A stretch of 64,000 nt of DNA from Syntrophorhabdus sp. (GTDB taxonomy: Bacteria; Desulfobacterota; Syntrophorhabdia; Syntrophorhabdales; Syntrophorhabdaceae): NCBI GenBank assembly GCA_012719415.1, contig JAAYAK010000204.1:1-64000 (forward strand). The letters are read 5' to 3'. Below the pieces are notes generated by a model that was not told the origin of the DNA, did no database searches, and was given only the letters and a program-made list of their open reading frames with translations. The stretch's first letter is position 1. Each line of letters starts with the position of its first letter. A program made the position numbers and the translations under genes. Shown here one piece after another: positions 45,103 through 53,826 of the stretch.

Positions 45103-45351
45103 ACAGGCAGGGGATAATGGATCATGGCTCCCACACCCTTTTCGTTGAGAAACCTCTTAAGATCGGGTTACCTGATGGCAATGATCTTCGGTAGCCAGAA
45201 CGGGGAAGGCCAGTTTCACAGGAATGCGTACACGGTTGGAAAGATACGTGGAATCCTCAGGCACCTTGATTTTGAGGAACTGGAGATCTCCCGCTATCGG
45301 TGGAAAGGGGACCGGGACCTGATGATCATGGTTCGATCGGCGAAGAAGTAG
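45069..45351 (+). pseudogene. C-terminal remnant of a second methyltransferase, frameshifted
   Basis: One frame from 45069 reads INKTPICRLEMNRQGIMDHG then FVEKPLKIGLPDGN and ends at a TAG near 45172. The neighbouring frame continues with IFGSQNGEGQFHRNAY, KIRGILRHLDFEELEI and ends at 45351. The second part matches the C-termini of COG4627-type SAM methyltransferases. One indel near 45165-45172 separates the two. Confidence 0.55.
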
Positions 45352-45506
45352 GGTGTGTGACGTGACGTCCGCACCCTTCTTTTCCATTGGGGTAACCACG
45401 TACAACCGCACGGAAATGCTGGTTGGGAGAGCTGGTACAATAAATTCGGACATCGACTTAAGTGGTTTTGCTGCTCTATAATGACAACAGAAAGGAGCAG
45501 ACGAAG

Positions 45507-45812
45507 ATGACAAAGAGACCACGAAGGAACCACTCGCCGGCATTCAAGGCCAAGGTAGCATTGGATGCCCTCAAGGGAGAAGAGACGATCATTGAACTGT
45601 CCCAGCGTTACCAGGTCCACCCGAACCTCATCACGGAGTGGAAGAAACAGCTCCTGGAACACGCCGCGGATGTCTTCTCGAAGGACAGGGGGACCGGCAA
45701 CAAGAGCCCCGACATCAAGGAACTCCACGCGAAGATAGGGCAACTTGCCATGGAGAACGATTTTTTGTCAGGAGCGCTCGGGCGCATCGGCGATCCGAGC
45801 GGAAAGAGATGA
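45507..45812 (+). CDS. IS3-family transposase OrfA
   Basis: The 101-residue protein has the OrfA helix-turn-helix: NHSPAFKAKVALDALKGE, then LSQRYQVHPNLITEWKKQLL. A short leucine-zipper-like stretch leads to the end. It binds the IS ends. ATG 45507 has AAGGAG upstream. Near its end a T TTT TTG heptamer (45761-45767) in the correct phase could allow -1 slippage into the orfB frame. The stop overlaps a possible orfB start (ATGA). Confidence 0.92.
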   Translation: MTKRPRRNHSPAFKAKVALDALKGEETIIELSQRYQVHPNLITEWKKQLLEHAADVFSKDRGTGNKSPDIKELHAKIGQLAMENDFLSGALGRIGDPSGKR

Positions 45813-46639
45813 TCGACAGGGAACATGTCCTGCCCGTGACGACACAGTGCAGGATGCTCGATCTCTCCCGGTCAGGCGTCTACTATACACCTGTCCCTCT
45901 CTCCGACAGGGACAGGGAACTCATGCGCCTGATCGACGAGATCCATCTCGAGATGCCCTGGCTCGGTTCGAGGGGCATGAAAAGCGAGCTTAAGAACAAA
46001 GGCTGCATATCCGGAAGGATCCACGTCAGGACCCTCATGCGCAGGATGGGCATCGAGGCGATCTACAAAAAGCCCCGCCTCTCGAAGCCCCACCCGGGGC
46101 ACAGGATCTATCCCTATCTCCTGAAGGGGCTTGATATCACGAATGCGAACCATGTCTGGTGCTCGGACATAACCTACATCCCCATAGCGAAGGGCTTCTG
46201 CTATCTCACCGCCGTCATGGACTGGGCAAGCAGGAAGGTGCTGTCATGGAGGCTCTCCAACACGCTCGATCCCTCGTTCTGCATCGATGCCCTGGAGGAG
46301 GCGATAACACGGTACGGAACACCGGACATATTCAACACCGACCAGGGAACCCAGTTCACTTCCCTCGACTTTACGGACATTCTTTCTCGGAACGGCATAA
46401 GGATCAGCATGGACGGCAGGGGCCGCTGGATGGACAACATCTTCATCGAGAGGCTCTGGAAGACCGTCAAGTACGAGGACATATACCTGAAGGCATATGG
46501 CTCCATAGCCGATGTCAGGCAGGGACTGAAGATGTACTTTGAACGCTATAACTCACGGCGGCGCCATCAGGGTCTTGGCGACAGGACGCCCGACGAAGTG
46601 TACCTGACCACGCTGCCGGAGGCGAGAGAGGCGGTATGA
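45809..46639 (+). CDS. IS3-family transposase OrfB (DDE integrase)
   Basis: From ATG 45809 the 276-residue protein has an HTH_21 region (RLIDEIHLEMPWLGSRGM) and the rve core. The DDE residues lie in CSDITYIPI, NTDQGTQF and IERLWKTVKYE. It ends with YNSRRRHQGLGDRTPDE, standard for IS3. The frame is also open upstream to 45638, as expected if OrfAB is made by -1 frameshifting. The gene appears intact. Confidence 0.93.
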   Translation: MIDREHVLPVTTQCRMLDLSRSGVYYTPVPLSDRDRELMRLIDEIHLEMPWLGSRGMKSELKNKGCISGRIHVRTLMRRMGIEAIYKKPRLSKPHPGHRIYPYLLKGLDITNANHVWCSDITYIPIAKGFCYLTAVMDWASRKVLSWRLSNTLDPSFCIDALEEAITRYGTPDIFNTDQGTQFTSLDFTDILSRNGIRISMDGRGRWMDNIFIERLWKTVKYEDIYLKAYGSIADVRQGLKMYFERYNSRRRHQGLGDRTPDEVYLTTLPEAREAV

Positions 46640-47690
46640 AACTTGAAGCGGCCAAACCACTTAAAAACCCTTGGAGGGTGTCTGAAAGATCTTGACCATC
46701 TCTGAGTGTATCGATTCTGTCCTCAGCCAGTCATTTTCCGATTTCGAGGTGATCGTCGGGAATGACTACCCTTTGCTAAGGATCTCGCACGAACTGCTCG
46801 GTATCAGCGACCCCAGGGCCCGTTTTCTGAACTACGCCGAGAATCTCGGTGAACTGGGGAACATGAGGCATTTACTGGAGCAGAGTCGGGGACACTATTT
46901 TACGTGGCTCGCTGACGATGATACATACGCGCGCGAGTTCCTTGCGTTGGCTTACGCCGTGCTCAAGAGCCAGAACTTTCCGCCGGTGCTTTTCACCGGT
47001 TACTCAATTGGGCAAACACCTCCCAAGGTCGAGAGCGAAGGCTTGTCCTCGCGGGTTCTTGTGCTTTCAGGGAGGAGGTTTCTGAACGGTTACCTGAAGC
47101 GTTCCTTCAAGGTAATAGGCTGTTACGGGTTGTTTGACACGAACTACCTGCGGAAGATCGGGGGTATGGAGAGACTGGGCAATGGTTTCTCTCCGTATTC
47201 CGACAATTTGCTCGCAATCAGGTAGGCCCTGTGTGAGACCGTCGTTTTGATCGATGTCCCACTCGTATTCTTCCGGACCCATGCAAACTCCATTTCGTAT
47301 ACCAGCGCGGACCTTGATGCCTACCTTTCGGCACAACATGATTTGATTACGAAGAGCGTGGCCGTTCTCATGGATGATACCCTGAAGGAGGATTTCCAGG
47401 ACAACCTGTCGCTCTTGCTTGAATGGTGCTTCAGAGACTATTACTCGGTCGTCCTCAGGTCTGAGAGGGTGGTTCTCAAACAATGGTTCGCTTATTTGAT
47501 GGCGATGAAGGAATTCCTGGGGCTTCTTGACAAACGTCATCGCTTTCGCCTGTCCGTGTTTATAGCGAGATTTCCTCCCTTTTCGCTTCCATGGAGAGTG
47601 ATGTCTATGATCGGTTCCTTGCGTGTTCGTGCTCGCAAGGAATAGGGGTGTCAGGTATCGGATGGGCAGTACAGCGTACACAATGATTAA

Positions 47691-49385
<1,695 letters not shown>

Positions 49386-49389
<4 letters not shown>

Positions 49390-50459
49390 TCATTTGCAGG
49401 ACACCGTTCAGGATATCCTTCTTCGGGGGAGGGACCGACTACCCCTCGTGGTATTTGAAGAATGGCGGAGATATTCTGTCAACGACGATAGACAAGTACT
49501 GCTACATTACCCTGAGGTACCTCCCTCCATTCTTCGACCATCGTATCCGCCTTTCCTATTCGAAGATCGAACTGTGCGAGACCTACGGGCAGATCCAACA
49601 TCCGGCGGCGCGGGAGATCCTGCGCTTTCTGGACTTCAACAGGGGACTCGAGATCCACTACGATGGAGACCTGCCGGCGCGAAGCGGAATGGGCTCCAGT
49701 TCCTCCTTCACCGTCTGCCTCCTCCATGCCATTTACGCCCTGAAGGGTGTCATGGTGAGCAAGGAGAAGCTGGCCATGGAGAGCATCCATATAGAGCAGA
49801 ACATGGTGAAGGAGACGATCGGATCCCAGGACCAGATCGCGGCCGCTTACGGCGGTTTCAACAGGATAATCTTTGGAGAGGGCGGCAGGATAAGGACGCA
49901 ACCCGTTACACTCACATCTGCGAGGAAAAAAGAGCTCAACTCGCACCTGATGCTCTTTTATACCGGCATTGCGAGGACTGCCTCCGATGTCGCGAGCAAC
50001 TACGTGAACGATCTCGCGAAAAAGGAAGGCATTCTCAGGAAGATGCAGGCGATGGTGAAGGACGGGATCGAGATCCTTCAATACAGCGGCAGCGTCCATG
50101 AGTTCGGCGAACTGCTCCACGAGTCGTGGATGCTGAAGAGGCAGATCAGCCCGGAGATCACGAATGGTGTTGTCGATGGGTATTACGAACTGGCCCGCGA
50201 TAACGGGGCCATCGGGGGCAAGATCCTCGGTGCCGGGGGAGGAGGATTTCTCCTGCTCTTCGTACCGGTGTCGGAGCAGGCGAGGGTGAGGAAGGCGCTC
50301 AGCGACCTCATTCTGGTGCCTTTCCGTTTTGAATCACAGGGGAGCCAGATAATACTCTACGATCCTCCCGAAGAGGATTACAGTGAAGTGGAAAAGGACC
50401 GCGATTCACAAAGACAGGAACAAGCCGAGCACATGAACGGTGGGGCGGTAAAGGACTGA
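49386..50459 (+). CDS. hddA: D-glycero-alpha-D-manno-heptose 7-phosphate kinase-like (HddA)
   Basis: The 357-residue GHMP kinase begins ICRTPFRISFFGGGTDYP. It has the ATP loop LPARSGMGSSSSFTV and closes with GGKILGAGGGGFLLLF. This set is characteristic of HddA, which phosphorylates C1 of heptose 7-phosphate in the GDP-heptose pathway. Together with gmhA, gmhB and hddC all four steps are present in the window. The start overlaps hddC. Confidence 0.9.
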
Positions 50460-50468
50460 GCTTCTCCG

Positions 50469-51440
50469 ATGACGATATCTCCGCAGACAAAAAAGATGCT
50501 CCTTCACACAATGCTGAGGATCAGGATGGTCCAGGAAGGCATTGAGTCCCGTTATCTTGAGGACGAGATGAAAACGCCGGTGCATCTTTGCGTCGGCCAG
50601 GAGGCCATTGCCGCCGGTGTGTGTGCCGCCCTCACACGTGAGGACTACATAGCGAGCAATCACAGGGGCCACGGGCATTACCTTGCAAAAGGCGGCGATC
50701 TGAAGGCCCTCGTCGCCGAACTGCACGGAAGGGTGGACGGATGCTCGAAGGGGTTCGGCGGGTCGATGCATCTCATCGACACTTCAGTCGGTCACATGGG
50801 AAGCTCCTCGATAGTCGGGGGATGCATATCCATAGGAACGGGCCTGGGACTCGCGATCAAGATGAAAGGGACGGATCAGGTCTGTGCCGTCTTTTTCGGT
50901 GATGGGGCCGCGGATGAAGGCGTCCTTTATGAGAGCATAAACTTTGCGGTGCTTAAGAGGTTGCCCGTGATCTTTATCCTGGAGAACAACGGGTGGTCGG
51001 TGTGTTCCAGTGTCTCCGCGCGGCAGGAGGGCAGGAACATCTTTCATTATGCCCCGCCGGACCGTTTGTTTACGGGTCTGATAGACGGGAACGACGCTCT
51101 GGCCGTCTACGAGGCGGCGACCGAGGCCGTGGAGAGAGCGAGGAAGGGACTTGGGCCCTCGTTCCTGGAGTGCCTCACGTATCGTATCCTGCCCCATGCC
51201 GGGTGCGCAGCGCAGGATGCAAGCGGGTATCGCGACCAGGAGGAGATAGATGCATGGAGGTCGCGGTGTCCCGTGGAGAGGCTGAAGACGGACCTGGTGG
51301 AGGGCGGCATCCTGTCTCCGGAGGATGTTGCCGGCATGGAACAGGAGGTTGCCGGAGAGATAGAAGAAGCTTTTGTTTTCGCGAAGAACAGCCCGAAACC
51401 CGATTCGGGCGATCTTGAAAAGAACCTTTTCTGCGAGTGA
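50469..51440 (+). CDS. Thiamine-diphosphate E1 alpha-type subunit
   Basis: The 323-residue protein is the alpha subunit of a pyruvate-dehydrogenase-type E1. The ThDP/Mg motif runs from GDG (144-146) to ENN (172-174). Others are HRGHGHYLAKGGD, GGSMHLID and SSIVGGCISIGTG. The beta subunit gene follows three bases after its stop. No E2 (lipoyl) or E3 gene is present, and the pair lies between heptose genes and a sugar dehydratase. A role in attaching a two-carbon unit to a ketosugar, as proposed for AviB1/B2-type pairs, is therefore possible. Housekeeping dehydrogenase activity is less likely. Confidence 0.85.
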   Translation: MTISPQTKKMLLHTMLRIRMVQEGIESRYLEDEMKTPVHLCVGQEAIAAGVCAALTREDYIASNHRGHGHYLAKGGDLKALVAELHGRVDGCSKGFGGSMHLIDTSVGHMGSSSIVGGCISIGTGLGLAIKMKGTDQVCAVFFGDGAADEGVLYESINFAVLKRLPVIFILENNGWSVCSSVSARQEGRNIFHYAPPDRLFTGLIDGNDALAVYEAATEAVERARKGLGPSFLECLTYRILPHAGCAAQDASGYRDQEEIDAWRSRCPVERLKTDLVEGGILSPEDVAGMEQEVAGEIEEAFVFAKNSPKPDSGDLEKNLFCE

Positions 51441-51443
51441 GCG

Positions 51444-52496
51444 ATGCCCTGGTCAAAGATAAAACCGGAAGATCACGAACCTGAATTCCTGAAGGATCAT
51501 CGGGAAGAGGGACGAAGGATACCGTACTCCGAGGCGGTCCGTGAGGGCCTGAGGCAGTCTCTGGCCCTTGATCGGAGGGTTTTCGTGATGGGCCAGGGGG
51601 TTGATGACCCCGCGGGCATGTTTGGAACGACCAAAGACCTTCATGTCGAGTTCGGGACGGACCGGGTGTTCGACACGCCGTTATCCGAGACGGCCCTGAC
51701 GGGTATAGCCGTGGGGGCGGCGCTTGCCGGCATGAGACCCGTCTATTTCCACAACAGGCCCGACTTTCTCACGCTCGCGATGGATCAGATCGTGAACCAC
51801 GCGTCGAAGTGGTACTACATGTTTGGTGGAAGGGTTTCTGTGCCGCTTGTCGTGTGGGCTTGCATCGGCCGCGGCTGGGGGTCGGCTGCCCAGCATTCGC
51901 AGGCGCTTCAAGCCTTCTTCTTTCACGTTCCCGGCCTGAAACTGATCATGCCGAGCACATGCTTTGACGCGAAGGGCCTCATCATCTCTGCTGTCAGGGA
52001 CAACAATCCAGTCGTGATAATAGATCACCGTTTCAACTTCAAGCAGATTGGCCCGGTGCCGGAGGAAATGTATTACGTGCCCATCGGAAAAGGGGCGATC
52101 AGGAGGAAAGGCAGGGATGTTACGGTGGTCGCGATGTCCCACCTCGTTATTGACTCGTTCCGTGTGTCCCAGGAGCTGGAGTCGGAGGGGATAGATGTGG
52201 AGCTAGTCGACCCCCGGACGTTGAGGCCCCTGGACGAGGAGATCATACTCGCCTCCGTGGCGAAGACAGGAAGACTGGTCGTTGTTGACTGCGGCTGGAG
52301 GACGGGGGGAGTGGCGTCCGAGATAGCCGCCGTGGTCGCCGAAAAGGCGTATGGTTCCCTGAGAGCGCCCATAGCCCGCGTCACCTGTCCCGACGTGCCC
52401 ACGCCTTCCGCATGTGAGCTTGAGGATGCTTTCTATATAGACAGGAATGAGATCAAGCAGGCCATTTTGAAAACCGTTCATTATAAGGGAGACTGA
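51444..52496 (+). CDS. Thiamine-diphosphate E1 beta-type (transketolase) subunit
   Basis: The 350-residue beta subunit has MGQGVDDPAGMFG, FDTPLSETALTGIAVGAALAG and RPVYFHNRPDFL. The second domain has VVAMSHLVIDS, VDPRTLRPLD and VDCGWRTGGVASEI. It would form an alpha2beta2 enzyme with the product of 50469. At 350 residues it is slightly longer at the N-terminus than housekeeping E1 beta. It is followed three bases later by the His-type PLP enzyme, a tight three-gene unit. Confidence 0.87.
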   Translation: MPWSKIKPEDHEPEFLKDHREEGRRIPYSEAVREGLRQSLALDRRVFVMGQGVDDPAGMFGTTKDLHVEFGTDRVFDTPLSETALTGIAVGAALAGMRPVYFHNRPDFLTLAMDQIVNHASKWYYMFGGRVSVPLVVWACIGRGWGSAAQHSQALQAFFFHVPGLKLIMPSTCFDAKGLIISAVRDNNPVVIIDHRFNFKQIGPVPEEMYYVPIGKGAIRRKGRDVTVVAMSHLVIDSFRVSQELESEGIDVELVDPRTLRPLDEEIILASVAKTGRLVVVDCGWRTGGVASEIAAVVAEKAYGSLRAPIARVTCPDVPTPSACELEDAFYIDRNEIKQAILKTVHYKGD

Positions 52497-52499
52497 TCT

Positions 52500-53669
52500 A
52501 TGGAGCTGAACTGGCCCCTGATGGAGAACAACATCACCGATGAGGACATCGATGTCCTCATAGAGTTTCTCAGGCAAAGACCCAGGCTCACGCAATCAGG
52601 CAACGTCCAGGCCTTTGAATCGGAGTGGTCGCGTTGGCTGGGTGTGCGGTACAGTGTATTCGTCAACTCCGGGGCTTCCGCCAACCTCATCACCATGGCG
52701 GCGGTGCGGCACCTCTTCGGACCGGGAGAGGTCATCGTTCCCACGCTGACATGGGTCTCCGATATCGCGTCGGTCATCCAGAACGGTTTGAAGCCCGTGT
52801 TTGTGGACATAGATCCGAAGAACCTCTGTATGAATACGGACGAGGTGCTGCGCAAGGTGAACAAGAGAACACGGGCGGTCTTCCTGACCCATGTGCAGGG
52901 TTTCAATGGACTCAGCGACAAGCTCCTTAAGGAACTCAAGAAAAAGAACGTCCCCCTCGTCGAGGATGTGTGTGAATCCCATGGAGCGACCTTCAAAGGG
53001 CGGAGACTGGGCTCATTCGGGATGGTGTCCAATTTCTCATATTATTTTGCCCATCACATGAGCACCATCGAGGGCGGCATGGTCTGCACCAACGACAAGG
53101 ATATCTACGAAACCGTGAGAATGCTGAGGTCCCACGGCATGGTCAGGGAGGCCTCCAGCGAAAAGACCAAAAGGAAATATACGAGGGAACACCCGGACCT
53201 GTCGCCTGATTTTATCTTCGCCTATCCGGCCTATAACGTTCGCAACACGGAGATAGGGGCGGTGCTCGGCAGGAGCCAGTTGAAGAGGCTAGACGACAAT
53301 AACGTGAAGCGCAGCAGAAATTTCAGGTTGTTCCTCGACAATCTCGACCCTCAGAAGTACCGGACCGACTTCGACCTCACGGGCAGCAGCAACTACGCCT
53401 TTAACCTTGTCCTGAAAAACCCGGATGTGAAACTGCGCAAAAGGGTGGAAGACGCCATGAGAAGCGCGGGGGTCGAGTTCCGCAGGGGAAGCTCGGGTGG
53501 AGGCAATCAGCTGAGGCAGCCATATCTGGCAGGGATCGTGCCCGAGGGAGAATATACGAAATATCCGGAGATCGACCACGTTCATTTCTTCGGGTACTAC
53601 ATCGGAAATTACCCTGATCTGGAAGAAACGAAGATCCTCCAGTTCTGCAAGCTTCTTAACGGTCTCTAG
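52500..53669 (+). CDS. ColD/RfbH-type PLP-dependent sugar dehydratase (His in place of Lys)
   Basis: The 389-residue DegT-fold protein has His185 in FAHHMSTIEGG where aminotransferases have the Schiff-base Lys (compare K180 in PseC). This change defines the 3-dehydratases ColD and RfbH, which remove the C3 hydroxyl of NDP-4-keto-6-deoxysugars. Other matches are NSGASANLI, VEDVCESHGA, RGSSGGGNQLRQPYL and HVHFFGYYIGNYPDL. The CxxC iron-sulfur motifs of RfbH are not seen, so it is closer to ColD. The nucleotide carried by the substrate (CDP or GDP) is not evident. Confidence 0.88.
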   Translation: MELNWPLMENNITDEDIDVLIEFLRQRPRLTQSGNVQAFESEWSRWLGVRYSVFVNSGASANLITMAAVRHLFGPGEVIVPTLTWVSDIASVIQNGLKPVFVDIDPKNLCMNTDEVLRKVNKRTRAVFLTHVQGFNGLSDKLLKELKKKNVPLVEDVCESHGATFKGRRLGSFGMVSNFSYYFAHHMSTIEGGMVCTNDKDIYETVRMLRSHGMVREASSEKTKRKYTREHPDLSPDFIFAYPAYNVRNTEIGAVLGRSQLKRLDDNNVKRSRNFRLFLDNLDPQKYRTDFDLTGSSNYAFNLVLKNPDVKLRKRVEDAMRSAGVEFRRGSSGGGNQLRQPYLAGIVPEGEYTKYPEIDHVHFFGYYIGNYPDLEETKILQFCKLLNGL

Positions 53670-53698
53670 GACCGACCGCTGATAGGAAAAGCTTCCAC

Positions 53699-53724
53699 GT
53701 CATTCCGGCCTTCGCCGGAATGAC
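53699..53724. repeat. Perfect REP-like palindrome
   Basis: An 11-bp arm GTCATTCCGGC, loop CTTC and arm GCCGGAATGAC form a perfect hairpin 30 bases after the dehydratase stop. No T-run follows, so it is more a dispersed repeat than an intrinsic terminator, though it could stabilise the mRNA end. A diverged relative lies at 5518-5546. The rest of 53670-53826 shows no gene. Confidence 0.75.
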
Positions 53725-53826
53725 TGACCGAGACTGCGAAGGACTGACGATCGGGTGTGAATAGGGCGCGATGGCCCACTTTACCAACGGGCTGTTAAGT
53801 TTCAGAAGTGAGTTGAAAAGACTGAT

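Larger units (their letters stand above)
45433..46698 (+). mobile_element. IS3-family insertion sequence
   Basis: The element of about 1.27 kb holds orfA and orfB of an IS3-type transposase. The ends show an imperfect inverted repeat: TGGT then GGACA and TTAAGTGGTTT on the left, matched by the reverse complement of AAACCACTTAA, TGTCT and ACCA on the right. Exact borders and target duplication could not be fixed; a few bases either way are possible. It lies in a GT2 gene in the same direction. Confidence 0.8.
45362..47645 (+). pseudogene. Family 2 glycosyltransferase interrupted by an IS and an amber codon
   Basis: GTG 45362 opens a typical GT2 N-terminus (SAPFFSIGVTTYNRTEML, to 45421). The continuation appears only after the insertion sequence, from about 46699 (SECIDSVLSQSFSDFEVIVGND, then WLADDDTYAREF). 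A TAG at 47223-47225 then interrupts the frame. The same frame reads on as VLIDVPLVFFRTHANS to 47645. Two independent lesions make it a certain pseudogene. Confidence 0.88.

Noticed and set aside
50469-52496. A housekeeping pyruvate dehydrogenase E1
   Set aside because: No E2 or E3 gene is present and the genes are packed between sugar genes, so a dedicated sugar role is more likely. It is not excluded by sequence alone.
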